64,000 nucleotides of DNA, taken from assembly GCF_002920615.1 (NCBI RefSeq), contig NZ_PQSU01000006.1:186001-250000 (forward strand). The letters are read 5' to 3'. Positions 51,450-60,582 of this stretch are shown here, one piece after another. This DNA comes from Streptomyces sp. Ru62 (GTDB taxonomy: Bacteria; Actinomycetota; Actinomycetes; Streptomycetales; Streptomycetaceae). A model generated the notes under the pieces. The model was not told the origin of the DNA and ran no database searches. It worked only from the letters and a program-made list of their open reading frames with translations. The position numbers were made by a program, and so were the translations under genes. Position 1 is the first letter of the stretch; the number at the start of each line of letters is the position of its first letter.

Positions 51450-51878
51450 GTGGTGCCCACCGAGGACGCCGCCACCTCCGCGATCCAGGCGCGTGCCGCC
51501 GGCGTACTCCCCGTGGTGCCGGCGACGGTGACGGCGCTGCCCGCGCTGCCCGCGCTGCCGCTGACCGCCGACGGCAAGCTGGACCCGTCCCGTCTGCCGG
51601 AGCCCGTCCTGACGCGGGCCACCCGGCCGGGCGCTCCGCCTCCGGCGGACGAGGGCCTCGCCGCCCGGCTGAGCGCGGTGTGGAGCAAGGTGCTGGGCGT
51701 GCCCGTCGGCCCCGACGACGACTTCTTCGAACTCGGCGGCGACTCGCTCTTCGCCATCCGCATCGGTACGGCGATGCGCGCCGAGGGGCTGCCCGCCGTA
51801 CGGCTGCGGGGTCTGTACCGCCGGCCGACCGTCCGGGCCCTGCTGACGGCCCTGACCGCCGAGGAGGGTTCCGGCTGA
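51450..51878 (+). CDS. NRPS remnant: adenylation-domain tail plus peptidyl carrier protein
   Basis: The frame starts GTG 51450 and ends at 51878 (142 residues). Residues 1-50 match the end of an adenylation domain, with the A10 motif [15 protein letters not shown]. Residues 68-140 are a carrier domain with the phosphopantetheine site [11 protein letters not shown] (Ser99). In the +1 frame, the ATG 51391 that overlaps the HAD stop gives [16 protein letters not shown], which would fit just before YVVP in an A domain, so a frameshift near 51445 is likely. The catalytic bulk of the module is missing. The carrier itself could still be made and used as a stand-alone protein. Confidence 0.75.
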   Translation: MVPTEDAATSAIQARAAGVLPVVPATVTALPALPALPLTADGKLDPSRLPEPVLTRATRPGAPPPADEGLAARLSAVWSKVLGVPVGPDDDFFELGGDSLFAIRIGTAMRAEGLPAVRLRGLYRRPTVRALLTALTAEEGSG

Positions 51879-51984
51879 TCCGGACACGCCGTGTCCCGGT
51901 ATTCGCAGCGGGACACACCGGCCGGACCGGCCGGAGGCGGACCGCGCGTGCGACCGGTGCCCGGCGGAATGTCAGGATAGGGGC

Positions 51985-52485
51985 ATGACGACCAAGGTCT
52001 ACTTCGATATCACCATCAACGACGAGCCCGCCGGGCGGATCGTCTTCAACCTGTTCGACGACGTGGTTCCCAAGACGGCGGAGAACTTCCGCGCCCTGGC
52101 GACCGGCGAGAAGGGCTTCGGTTACGCGGGCTCCTCCTTCCACCGGGTCATCCCCAACTTCATGCTCCAGGGCGGTGACTTCACCCGGGGCGACGGCACC
52201 GGCGGCAAGAGCATCTACGGCGAGAAGTTCGCCGACGAGAACTTCACCCTCAAGCACGACCGGCCGGGCCTGCTGTCCATGGCCAACGCCGGCCGGAACA
52301 CCAACGGGTCGCAGTTCTTCATCACGACCGTCGTGACCGACTGGCTCGACGGCAAGCACGTGGTGTTCGGCGAGGTCGCCGACACCGAGAGCATGGAACT
52401 CGTCAAGAGGATCGAGGCGCTCGGCTCCTCCCCCAGCGGCCGTACCTCCGCGAAGATCACCATCGCCGAGTCCGGCCAGCTCTGA
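51985..52485 (+). CDS. ppiA: Cyclophilin-type peptidyl-prolyl cis-trans isomerase
   Basis: The 166-residue protein is a complete cyclophilin without signal peptide: [79 protein letters not shown] and [12 protein letters not shown]. The catalytic Arg (FHRV) and the FMLQGGD and NGSQFFIT active-site stretches are intact. Size and high similarity to eukaryotic-type cyclophilin A fit the cytoplasmic foldase of Streptomyces. It is a housekeeping gene on its own. Confidence 0.95.
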   Translation: MTTKVYFDITINDEPAGRIVFNLFDDVVPKTAENFRALATGEKGFGYAGSSFHRVIPNFMLQGGDFTRGDGTGGKSIYGEKFADENFTLKHDRPGLLSMANAGRNTNGSQFFITTVVTDWLDGKHVVFGEVADTESMELVKRIEALGSSPSGRTSAKITIAESGQL

Positions 52486-52728
52486 CCCTTCGCCGCCGGG
52501 GCTGCCGGGGGCCGCTCCCGCGGCACGTCCTCGGCCGCCCCGGCGGGCCGATGGTGTCCTCACGGGGACCCGCACAGCCGCCGGGCGTCGAGGAGCACGG
52601 CGTGGACGTTGCGCTGAGCCACCGCGTCACCGGTGCGGAACAGCCGGCAGGTCCCGTCCTCATGGGTCACCCGGTGCTCGGCCGGCCGTCGGCGTGTCCC
52701 CGCTGCGCTCGACGGGCGCCGAGCCCCG

Positions 52729-53265
52729 TCAGCACGACCCACGGGACACGTGGCTGAGGCTCCGCTGCCATCGGATCTCGCCGTCGTGCCGTTCGTCGGT
52801 GGGGCCGAGTCCGGCGGCAGCGGCGACGGCGGCGGAGGCCCGGTGTTCGGGGTGGATGTGGGCAATTACGGTGTGCACCGGCTGCGAGCGGAGCCAGTCC
52901 ACGAGTTCCCGGGCCGCCTCGGTGGCGATGCCCCGCCCCTGCCACGGCGTCCCCACCACCCAGGCGATCTCGGCGACGGTGCCCCGACCGGAAGGGCCGA
53001 CCGTCGCCTGGACGGTGCCCGTCAGGCAGGATTCCGCACGGAGCCGGATCACCCAGTTCAGCCAGGACACGCTGGGGTCGGGAGAGCCCGCGGTCATCCG
53101 CTGGTAGCGCGAGCGCAGGGCTTCCGGCGTGTCCGGAGTGCCGCCGATGAAGGTGTGCAGGGCCGGGTCGGACAGCACCGCGGCCATCTCCTCGGCGTGC
53201 TCGACGTGCAGCGGGAGCAGGTCCAGCCGTCCGGTGCTGAGGGCCTGGGCCGCGAGAGTGCTCAT
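52729..53265 (-). CDS. GNAT-family acetyltransferase, RimJ/RimL type
   Basis: The 178-residue protein has RimJ/RimL-like motifs: LSTGRLDLLPLHVEHAEEMA at the N terminus, AWVVGTPWQGRGIATEAARELV with the acetyl-CoA loop Q-G-R-G-I-A (about 110-116), and HPEHRASAAVAAAAGLGPT. It would acetylate an amino group of a protein, antibiotic or peptide. ATG 53265 overlaps the stop of a 30-residue upstream ORF (ATGA), so translation is coupled to that ORF, which may be a substrate or only a leader. Confidence 0.88.
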   Translation of the reverse strand: MSTLAAQALSTGRLDLLPLHVEHAEEMAAVLSDPALHTFIGGTPDTPEALRSRYQRMTAGSPDPSVSWLNWVIRLRAESCLTGTVQATVGPSGRGTVAEIAWVVGTPWQGRGIATEAARELVDWLRSQPVHTVIAHIHPEHRASAAVAAAAGLGPTDERHDGEIRWQRSLSHVSRGSC

Positions 53266-53354
53266 GCCGCGACCGCCTCGGAGTGTTCGAGGACGTCGAC
53301 TTCGGCCGCTCTTCCGCTGGGCGTCGTACCGTCCTCGTTCACCGGTGTGAGCAT
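53262..53354 (-). CDS. 30-residue peptide coupled to the GNAT gene
   Basis: ATG 53354 lies seven bases after a good ribosome site (GGAAGG at 53362-53367). It encodes MLTPVNEDGTTPSGRAAEVD followed by VLEHSEAVAA, and its TGA overlaps the acetyltransferase ATG. ATG 53360 would give two more residues but is only one base from the site. The codons fit Streptomyces usage. No Cys is present. It may be a leader that sets GNAT translation, or a small peptide modified by it. I do not recognise a family. Confidence 0.55.
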   Translation of the reverse strand: MLTPVNEDGTTPSGRAAEVDVLEHSEAVAA

Positions 53355-53643
53355 CGGCATGCCTTCCTGACCGGCGCGGCGATGTCGGCCTTGTTCGACG
53401 ACCTGTCGGTCGATCCACCGGAAAGGTACGCCTCCTTCCGTCGGGAGCGATCCACCGGGGTGAGGATCGCCGGCCGTTCCGCCGAGGTTGCTCCCGGAAG
53501 GGGACGGCGCCGGACGGCCTGACGTGACCGGGGGCGGCCGGCGCACAGCCGGGCCGCGGTGGCGTTCGGCTCCCCCAGGACACGGAGGATCACAGGCACG
53601 CTCCGGAGGGGCGAGGGCGCTGCGGGGCCGTTGCCCGGTGCCG

Positions 53644-54681
53644 TCAGAGCGCGGCGACAGCGTCCGCACCGGTCGTGCTCGCCGCGTCCGGGGTGGGGAA
53701 GTGCGGCAGCACCGTTTCGGCGAGTTCCTGGAGGACCTCCTCGACGGGGCGGTCGCCCGGGCGCAGGTTGAAGGAGACGTGGGTGACGCCCAGCCCGCCC
53801 ATCTCCCGCAGGTGCTCGATCAGGGCCTCACGCCCGGTGCGCAGGCCGAGCCGGATCGCGGTCGCGGCGACGGCCGGGTCCTCGGTGAGGTCCAGTTGCA
53901 TCGGGGTGAGGTACGGCTTGGGGGCCCCGGCGGTGAGCTGCTGCCACTCGCGGGTCTTCAGCCGCAGAGCGCCCAGAGGGCGGGGGTAGTTGAGGGAGGC
54001 GTCGGCGTTCCGCGCGATCCACTCCGGGGACTGCTGCGCATGCCCCGCGATGGCGACGGGTACGGCCCGGCCCGTCGGCTTGGGCAGTACGTCGAGGTGG
54101 CGCTCGGCGCCGAGTCCGAGGTCGGGCAGGCTGATGCCCTGCCCGCTCGGCCGGGTGGCCCAGGCCTCCCGCAGGATCTCCACGCCCTTGCGGAACGTGG
54201 CACCGCGAGCCTCGAAGTCCTCGCCGAACAGGGGGTACTCCACCGGCCGGTCGCCGCTGGCCAGCCCGAGTACGAACCGGCCGCCGGAGAGGACGTCGAC
54301 GGTGGCCGCCGCCTTCGCGACGAGCAGCGGCTGCCTCAGCGGCAGCACGATGGCGCCGGTCCCGAGCACGACCCGCTCGGTGACGGCCGCGAGGTGACCC
54401 AGATGGGTGAAGGCCTCGAAGACGGAGCCGGCGTCGCCGAACTGCTCGGGGTCGTACAGGGGCACGTCCCGCACCCACAGGCTCGCGAAGCCCAGAGTGT
54501 CGGCGAGGCGCGCCAGTTCGGTGTGACGGGTGAGGTCGGGGACGCCGAAGGGACGGCCGGCGGCCCGGTCGGCACGCAGACGCGTGTGGCCCCAGTCATT
54601 GTCGAGGGGGAGCTCAAGGCCCAGGGTCGGCAGACCCGCGGGGTTAACGAGCCGCTTGAGGGCAGGAGGAGTCAGAGACAT
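53644..54681 (-). CDS. LLM-class flavin-dependent oxidoreductase
   Basis: The 345-residue protein has the luciferase-like barrel: HTELARLADTLGFASLWVRDVPLYDPEQFGD, VLGTGAIVLPLRQPLLVAKAAATVDVLSGGRFVLGLASGD, and EYPLFGEDFEARGATFRKGVEILREAW. C-terminal VTHVSFNLRPGDRPVEEVLQ completes it. It follows the MFS gene after 48 bases and probably shares its promoter and MarR control. The substrate is unknown. Confidence 0.9.
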   Translation of the reverse strand: MSLTPPALKRLVNPAGLPTLGLELPLDNDWGHTRLRADRAAGRPFGVPDLTRHTELARLADTLGFASLWVRDVPLYDPEQFGDAGSVFEAFTHLGHLAAVTERVVLGTGAIVLPLRQPLLVAKAAATVDVLSGGRFVLGLASGDRPVEYPLFGEDFEARGATFRKGVEILREAWATRPSGQGISLPDLGLGAERHLDVLPKPTGRAVPVAIAGHAQQSPEWIARNADASLNYPRPLGALRLKTREWQQLTAGAPKPYLTPMQLDLTEDPAVAATAIRLGLRTGREALIEHLREMGGLGVTHVSFNLRPGDRPVEEVLQELAETVLPHFPTPDAASTTGADAVAAL

Positions 54682-54729
54682 CGGAGGACACCTTCGGTCA
54701 GGGGCTGGTCCGGCCAGGTGGGCGGCGGG

Positions 54730-55950
54730 TCAGTGGGCGATGGAGGCGCTGGTCCGCTGGGCCGGCGCGTGCGGGGAACCGGCCACGACGCTGCCGGAGT
54801 CCCGGCGCGTGCGGCGGTCCAGGAACGCGGCGAGGAAGGACAGCAGCAGGGCCGTGCCGGAGAGCAGGGCGCCGACCCAGTTCGGCGAGGTGTAGCCGAG
54901 TCCGGCCGCGATCACCACACCGCCGAGCCAGGCGGCCAGCGCGTTGCCGAGGTTGAAGGCGCCGATGTTGGCGGCCGAGGCCAGGGTCGGGGCGGCCGAG
55001 GCCTGGTCGAGGACCCACTTCTGCAGCGGCGGCACCGTGGCGAAGCCGAGCGCGCCGATCAGGGTGAGCGTGAGGGCGGCGAGGACCTTGTGGTGGGCGG
55101 TCGCGGTGAACAGCAGCAGTACCGCGGCGAGGCTCGCCAGGGTGGTGAAGAGCATCGGCATCAGGGCCCGGTCGGCGAACTTGCCGCCGAGCAGGTTGCC
55201 GAGGAACATGCCGACGCCGAACAGGACGAGCAGCCAGGTCACGGCGCCCTCCGTGTAGCCGGCCACCCGGGTCATCATCGGCGTGATGTAGGTGATGGCC
55301 GCGAAGACACCGCCGTAGCCGAGGACGGTCATCGCCATGGCGAGCCAGACCTGCACGTTCTTGAAGGCGGCGAGTTCCGCACGGACGTTCCCGGCCTCGG
55401 GCCTGCCCTGCTCGGGGACGAGCCGGGCGACGCCGAGGAGGCCGATGACGCCGAGGGCGGCGACGAGGGCGAAGGTGAGGCGCCAGCCGGCGGCCTGTCC
55501 GATGGAGGTGCCGCCGGGGACGCCGACGATGTTGGCGACGGTCAGGCCCATGAACATCAGGGAGATGGCGGAGGCCTTCTTCTCGGGGGCGACCAGGTCG
55601 GCGGCGACCACGGAGCCGATGCCGAAGAACGCGCCGTGTGCGAGGGAGGCGATGACCCGGCCGATGAGCATGAGGCCGAAACTCGGGGCGAGGGCCGAGA
55701 GGGCGTTGCCCACGATGAACAGGCCCATGAGGAACATGAGCATCTTCTTGCGGGACACCCTGGTGCCGAGCACGGTGAGCAGCGGGGCACCGATGACGAC
55801 GCCGAGCGCGTAGCCGGACACCAGCCAGCCGGCGGTGGGGATGCTGACGCCGAAGTCGTCCGCGACCTGGGGCAGCACGCCCATGATCACGAACTCGGTG
55901 GTGCCGATCCCGAAGGCCCCGATGGCCAGGGCCAGGAGCGCGAGAGGCAT
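54730..55950 (-). CDS. MFS transporter, DHA1-type (AraJ/Cmx-like)
   Basis: The 406-residue, 12-helix protein opens MPLALLALAIGAFGIGTTEFVIMG, whose G-I-G-T-T-E-F-V-x-M-G motif is typical of DHA1 sugar and chloramphenicol exporters. Motif A is GTRVSRKKMLMF and motif C is VGVPGGTSIGQAAGWRLTF. ATG 55950 lies nine bases after GGAAGG; the in-frame start at 55998 is less likely. It is divergent from the MarR gene over a control region with clear inverted repeats. Confidence 0.93.
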   Translation of the reverse strand: MPLALLALAIGAFGIGTTEFVIMGVLPQVADDFGVSIPTAGWLVSGYALGVVIGAPLLTVLGTRVSRKKMLMFLMGLFIVGNALSALAPSFGLMLIGRVIASLAHGAFFGIGSVVAADLVAPEKKASAISLMFMGLTVANIVGVPGGTSIGQAAGWRLTFALVAALGVIGLLGVARLVPEQGRPEAGNVRAELAAFKNVQVWLAMAMTVLGYGGVFAAITYITPMMTRVAGYTEGAVTWLLVLFGVGMFLGNLLGGKFADRALMPMLFTTLASLAAVLLLFTATAHHKVLAALTLTLIGALGFATVPPLQKWVLDQASAAPTLASAANIGAFNLGNALAAWLGGVVIAAGLGYTSPNWVGALLSGTALLLSFLAAFLDRRTRRDSGSVVAGSPHAPAQRTSASIAH

Positions 55951-56003
55951 GGGCAGAGACCTTCCGAACGATTGCGTTGGACGCTTACGTGCGGACACAA
56001 TAG

Positions 56004-56026
56004 TTGCAGACGCTCTATATCTGCAA
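56004..56026. promoter_or_regulatory. Probable MarR operator
   Basis: TTGCAGA (56004-56010) and TCTGCAA (56020-56026) form a perfect 7-bp inverted repeat with a 9-nt AT-rich centre. A related half-site TTGCAAT follows near 56045. They lie between the divergent MFS and MarR genes, 53 bp upstream of MFS. Confidence 0.7.
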
Positions 56027-56107
56027 GCGCAGTATGCCGGTCATTGCAATAGACAGTGCACGCAAGTATGCTGCCAGGTGACCGGCCCGCCGCCGAAGGA
56101 GGCTCCT

Positions 56108-56578
56108 GTGACCGCCACCGCCCCAGCGCTCTCCGTCCTGGCTCAGGGCTGGTGCGCCCTCTCCCTGCTGCACGGCAGGATCGAGGCACACCTCGAACGC
56201 GCTCTGGAAGCCGGTCACGGCCTGAGCGCCCGTGAGTACGCGCTGCTCGACGTACTCAGCCGGCAGCACGACGGAGAGGGAGGGCACCTGCAGATGAAAC
56301 AGGTCGCCGACGCCGTCGTCCTCAGCCAGAGCGCCACCACGCGCCTGGTCACCCGCCTGGAGGACCGCGGGCTGCTGTCGCGCTACCTGTGCCCCACCGA
56401 CCGCCGCGGGATCTACACCGACGTCACCGACGCCGGCAGACAGCTGCTCGCGGCCGCGCGTCCCACACACGACACCGCCCTGCGGGCTGCACTCGCCGAA
56501 ACGGCTCAGGACGCCAGGCTCGAACCGCTGGTCCGGGCCCTGCAGTCGCCGCCCACCCCGATCGCAGTCGCCGCCTGA
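56108..56578 (+). CDS. MarR-family regulator
   Basis: The 156-residue protein has helices and the winged helix-turn-helix of MarR: GLSAREYALLDVLSRQ, HLQMKQVADAVVLSQSATTR, LVTRLEDRGLLSRYLCPTDR then GIYTDVTDAGRQLL (D-x-R wing). GTG 56108 follows AAGGAGG. It probably represses itself, the downstream quinone reductase and the divergent MFS/LLM genes until a small aromatic or drug binds. Confidence 0.93.
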   Translation: MTATAPALSVLAQGWCALSLLHGRIEAHLERALEAGHGLSAREYALLDVLSRQHDGEGGHLQMKQVADAVVLSQSATTRLVTRLEDRGLLSRYLCPTDRRGIYTDVTDAGRQLLAAARPTHDTALRAALAETAQDARLEPLVRALQSPPTPIAVAA

Positions 56579-56595
56579 AAGGAGCGCATCCGCAC

Positions 56596-57525
56596 ATGAA
56601 AGCCATGGCACTGCGCCGGTACGGCCGTACCGAAGACCTCGAATGGACAGAGCTGCCGGACCCCAAAGTGGCACCCGGTGAAGTCCTCGTCCGGGTGAAG
56701 GCGGCCGGGGTCAACCCGGTCGACTGGAAGCTCGCCGAAGGGCGGCTCGACGCCGTCATGGAGACCGGCTTCCCGCTGATTCCCGGCTGGGACGTGGCCG
56801 GCGTCGTCGAGCGAGTGGGTTTCGACGTCACCGAGTTCGCCCCCGGTGACGAGGTCTTCGGCTACATCCGCAAGGACTGGGCCCAGTTCGGCGCCTATGC
56901 CGAGCTGGTCTCCGCGCACGTGCGCCTGCTGGCCCCCAAGCCCGCCTCGCTCAGCTGGGAGGAGGCGGCGGGCGTACCCCTCGCGGGGCTCACCGCCTAC
57001 CAGGCCGTCCAGCGCGTCGGCCTCCAGCCGCGCGAGACGGTGCTCGTCCACGGCGCGGCCGGGGGTGTCGGCTCGTTCGGGGTCCAGATCGCCACCGCCC
57101 TCGGGGCGCGGGTCATCGCGACGGCGAGCGAGCGCAACCACGATTTCGTCCGGTCTCTGGGTGCCGTCCCCGTGACCTACGGGCCCGGTCTGCGCGACCG
57201 TGTCCGTGAGCAGGCCCCCCAAGGGGTGGACGCCGCTGTGGACTTCGCCGGGCACGACGCGGTGGACGTCTCGCTGGACCTGCTGGACGACCCCGGCCGG
57301 CTGGCCTCCGTCGTCGACCCGGAAGCCGCCGCCAAGGGCGGGCACTACGTGTGGGTACGGCCGGACCGGGCCGATCTCGACGCCCTGGCCGCCCTGGCCG
57401 ACGACGGCCGGCTGACCGTCCCCCTCGACCGCGTACTGCCCCTCCCCGAGGCCGCGGAAGCGTGGCGCATCAGCCAGGGCGGTCACACCAGGGGAAAGCT
57501 CGTCCTGTCGGTCCCCGGGCGCTGA
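56596..57525 (+). CDS. Zinc-free NADP-dependent quinone oxidoreductase (MDR superfamily)
   Basis: The 309-residue protein has MKAMALRRYGRTEDLEWTEL, VKAAGVNPVDWKLAEGRL, PGWDVAGVVERVG, then the cofactor loop VLVHGAAGGVGSFGVQIATA (about 149-168) and the C-terminal HTRGKLVL. These are the marks of QOR-type reductases that convert quinones or enones. It lies 17 bases after MarR behind AAAGGAG, in the same operon. Confidence 0.93.
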   Translation: MKAMALRRYGRTEDLEWTELPDPKVAPGEVLVRVKAAGVNPVDWKLAEGRLDAVMETGFPLIPGWDVAGVVERVGFDVTEFAPGDEVFGYIRKDWAQFGAYAELVSAHVRLLAPKPASLSWEEAAGVPLAGLTAYQAVQRVGLQPRETVLVHGAAGGVGSFGVQIATALGARVIATASERNHDFVRSLGAVPVTYGPGLRDRVREQAPQGVDAAVDFAGHDAVDVSLDLLDDPGRLASVVDPEAAAKGGHYVWVRPDRADLDALAALADDGRLTVPLDRVLPLPEAAEAWRISQGGHTRGKLVLSVPGR

Positions 57526-57725
57526 GCGGCCCCGGCCCCTGTGCGAAGGAGCACGTCCTGACAACACCCACCCGGTCGCTCCAGCCGAGGTCGAACCGGG
57601 GCCCGGCCTGCCGCACGCCGGACCGGCCGTTCGCGCACGCCCGCCTTACCGGCTCGGGGTCCCGGCCGCGGAGACCCCGACGGCCGGCGGAGCCTGTGCC
57701 CTGGTCCTTGGGGCCGGCCGGCCGG

Positions 57726-60458
57726 TCACCGCGTCTGCCGTTGGTCGAGTGCGGCCAGGGCGTCACGCAGCGCCGCGCGGGAGGTGATGCCGAGTTTCGG
57801 GAAGACCCGGTACAGGTGGGCGCCGGCCGTGCGCGGGGAGATGTTGAGCCTGCGTCCGATCTCCTTGTTCGACAGCCCGCCGGCCGCCAGTTCGGCGATC
57901 CGGCGCTCCTGCGCGCTCATCGGCACCGCCGCCCTGCCCTCCGGTACCGGCACACCGACGCCGGCGGCACGCAGCTCCTCGCGCGCCCGCTTCGCCCACA
58001 ACGGCGCCTTGAGACGGTGCTCGAACAGGTCCAGGGCCACGCTGAGGTGGACTCGGGAAGCGGTGTAGTCCCGGCGCCGGCGCAGCCATTCGCCATAGAG
58101 GAGACGGAGCCGCGCGTACTCATAGGCCCACAGGGACGCGTCCGGTACGGCGAGCGCGGCCTCGTAGAGCTCTCCGGCGTCCTCGTCCGCCGCGGCGACC
58201 GCTGCGGCCACCGCGAGGATGATCTCGTGGTGCGGCGATATGGCGCCCAGACGGGCTTGCCGGCCGGCCTCGACGTGGGCCCGCGCGTCGGCGGTCCGCC
58301 CGGTGCGCACGGCCGACTCCACCAGGTCGAGGAAGACCCGCTGCACGTGCGGGTAGTAGGCGGGGAGCTGACCGGGCGGGGTCAGCAACACCGCCTGCTG
58401 GTAGGCCTCTTCGAAGTCGCCGCGGCCGATGGCGGTGGTGACGCGGGTCTCGGCGACCGCCGCCAGCAGCAGCCGGACCCTTCTCGGCCCCGCCCACGCG
58501 GTGATGGCGTCGCAGTGCCTGCGCAGCGCCTCCTCGTCACCCCGTCCGGCGGCGACGGAGGCCAGTCCGTAGGTGAACATCATGTGGGTGAAGTTGTATT
58601 CGTGCTCCGCGGCATCGCCGGTACCCTCGGTGGCGATGACCAGGGTGGTGTCCCAGTCACCCCTCATGAACGCGTCGTGGGCGCGGGCGAGGAGCACGAA
58701 CCGCTGGCTGTCGTAGGCCGCCTGGCCCACGAAGTCCCGCCACACGTCGTCGTAGTAGCTGAAGGCGTCCAGGTACAGAGCGGTGTAGATGAGCCAGTTG
58801 ACCCGCCAGAAAGGTGTGTGCGGTGACAGCGCGGCCGTCGCACGGTCGAGTCGTTCCCGCACGTCATGAGCCGTGCGTGCCGGGTCGGCGACGCAGTCGA
58901 AGCACATGCGCGCGATGTCGGACACCCGGTCCAGCATCCGCTCCACGGGGGGCCACAGGTCCGGACGGTTCGCCCACACGGCCGAGTTGAGCAGTACGTA
59001 GAAGGCGTCGTCGTAGGCGGCCAGGTCGTCGGAACGCGTGCTGTACGGCGCCTCGTTCAGCGCGGGCAGCAACGTGTGGAACACCGCGTCGACGTCGCCG
59101 TCCCGGTGGAACAGCACGTAGGCGGCGGCCGCCGCGCCCCGCAGGGTCTCCGCCGACCCGGCGGTGACCAGTTCGCTGGCCGTCGCCAGCTGACCGCTGA
59201 CGCCGGCGGCGAACGCCGCCTCGTCCAGTCGCCGGGCGCGAGCCTTCCCGTCGGGGCTGAGCTCGGCCGCCCGGCGGAATGCCACCGCGGCCTCGGCCGC
59301 ACCGCCGCGGGCCAGAGCCCGCTGGGCGGCCCTGGTGAGTTCCAGCGCGACCGCTTCGTCGGGACCCTCCGCGGCGTGGGCCAGGTGCCAGGCACGACGT
59401 TCGGAGGTGTCGTCCATGACCGCGGCCAGGGCCCGGTGCGCGGCCCTGCGCCGCCCGCTCGGCGACATGTGTACCAGGCAGGAGCGCGCCATGGGATGGC
59501 GGAAGGACACACGGTCCTCCATGTGGTCGATCCGCAGCAGTCCGCTGCGTTCGCCGTCCTCCAGGAGGGTGTCGTCCCACGGTTCGCCGGCGGCGCGCAG
59601 CGCCGCCCGGATCTGCCGCACATTGCCCCTGCGCTGACCGTCCAGCGCGACCAGCAGCAGGAAGAAGCGCGTGGCCGGGGTGAGAAGCAGGACTCGGTCG
59701 GCGAACACGCTCTCCAGGCGTGAGCTGAGCGGAAGGTTGGCCGGGAGCAGCTCACGGCCCTGGCGTTGGGCCGGCTTGAGTTGTTCCGGCAGCTCTATCA
59801 GCGCCAGCGGGTTTCCCTCGGCCTCGTCGAGGATCCGCTGCCGGGCGGACTCCGCGAGGCCGGGATGGCTGCGTTCGAGCAGCATCCGCGCGTCCTGGAG
59901 GTTCAGCGGAGGCACGGCGAGCACGGGCAGCCCCGTGGGGTCGACGAATCCGTTCCACCCGCTGCGCGCCGCCATGATGAAGGCGACCCGGCAGCCGCCC
60001 AGCCGGCGGGCCACGAACATCAGGACCTCGGCGCTGGACCGGTCGATCCAGTGGACGTCGTCCACCACGACGCACAGGGGCTCTCTTCCGGCCGCCGCCT
60101 GCAGCAGGGCCAGGGCCGCCGCGGAGATCGCGAACCGGCCGGGTGCGGAGCCCTGGCGGATGGACAGCGCCTGCTCCAGCACCCCGGCCTGGAAGGCGGG
60201 GATACCGGGCAGCTGGTCGAGCAGCGGGTACAGGAGCTGATGCAGGGCGGAGAAGGCGAGGTCCTCTTCCGCCTCCACACCGACCACCCGGAGCACGTTC
60301 ACCCCGTTGGCCCGTGCGGCGCTCGCCACGGCGTCCAGCAGCACGCTCTTCCCGACCCCCGGGTCGCCCAGGAGCAGCAGTGCCTCGCCGTCGACGTTCC
60401 CCTCGGCAAGGACTGCTTCGAGAGCACGCAGTTCGGACGTGCGACCCACCAGCGACAC
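57726..60458 (-). CDS. Large LuxR-family ATP-binding regulator (LAL type)
   Basis: The 910-residue protein has an N-terminal AAA domain with Walker A GDPGVGKSVLLDA (about 32-44) and Walker B CVVVDDVHW (about 130). A long helical TPR-like middle (300-820) follows, then a C-terminal LuxR helix-turn-helix: SAQERRIAELAAGGLSNKEI, GRRLNISPRTAGAHLYRVFP. GTG 60458 is chosen because it sits after GGAGGA and directly before the VSLVGRTSEL opening typical of the class; the frame extends to 60530. Its targets are probably the adjacent hydrolase or a metabolic cluster elsewhere. Confidence 0.93.
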   Translation of the reverse strand: MSLVGRTSELRALEAVLAEGNVDGEALLLLGDPGVGKSVLLDAVASAARANGVNVLRVVGVEAEEDLAFSALHQLLYPLLDQLPGIPAFQAGVLEQALSIRQGSAPGRFAISAAALALLQAAAGREPLCVVVDDVHWIDRSSAEVLMFVARRLGGCRVAFIMAARSGWNGFVDPTGLPVLAVPPLNLQDARMLLERSHPGLAESARQRILDEAEGNPLALIELPEQLKPAQRQGRELLPANLPLSSRLESVFADRVLLLTPATRFFLLLVALDGQRRGNVRQIRAALRAAGEPWDDTLLEDGERSGLLRIDHMEDRVSFRHPMARSCLVHMSPSGRRRAAHRALAAVMDDTSERRAWHLAHAAEGPDEAVALELTRAAQRALARGGAAEAAVAFRRAAELSPDGKARARRLDEAAFAAGVSGQLATASELVTAGSAETLRGAAAAAYVLFHRDGDVDAVFHTLLPALNEAPYSTRSDDLAAYDDAFYVLLNSAVWANRPDLWPPVERMLDRVSDIARMCFDCVADPARTAHDVRERLDRATAALSPHTPFWRVNWLIYTALYLDAFSYYDDVWRDFVGQAAYDSQRFVLLARAHDAFMRGDWDTTLVIATEGTGDAAEHEYNFTHMMFTYGLASVAAGRGDEEALRRHCDAITAWAGPRRVRLLLAAVAETRVTTAIGRGDFEEAYQQAVLLTPPGQLPAYYPHVQRVFLDLVESAVRTGRTADARAHVEAGRQARLGAISPHHEIILAVAAAVAAADEDAGELYEAALAVPDASLWAYEYARLRLLYGEWLRRRRDYTASRVHLSVALDLFEHRLKAPLWAKRAREELRAAGVGVPVPEGRAAVPMSAQERRIAELAAGGLSNKEIGRRLNISPRTAGAHLYRVFPKLGITSRAALRDALAALDQRQTR

Positions 60459-60582
60459 AACTCCTCCAACGCCGGCGCGCCACGTGCGCTCCGCCGGCAC
60501 GGGAATCCTGGCAAACCGGGGGCCGCGCACGCATCGGTCACGTGACTGGTTCCGAGCACGGAGCCCGGTGACGGGGCGCCGC

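Noticed and set aside
53382..53522. Plus-strand 46-codon ORF (MSALFDDLSVDPPERYASFR)
   Set aside because: The start looks protein-like, but the second half is Arg/Gly-rich, there is no ribosome site, and it is antisense to the leader region of the peptide/GNAT unit.
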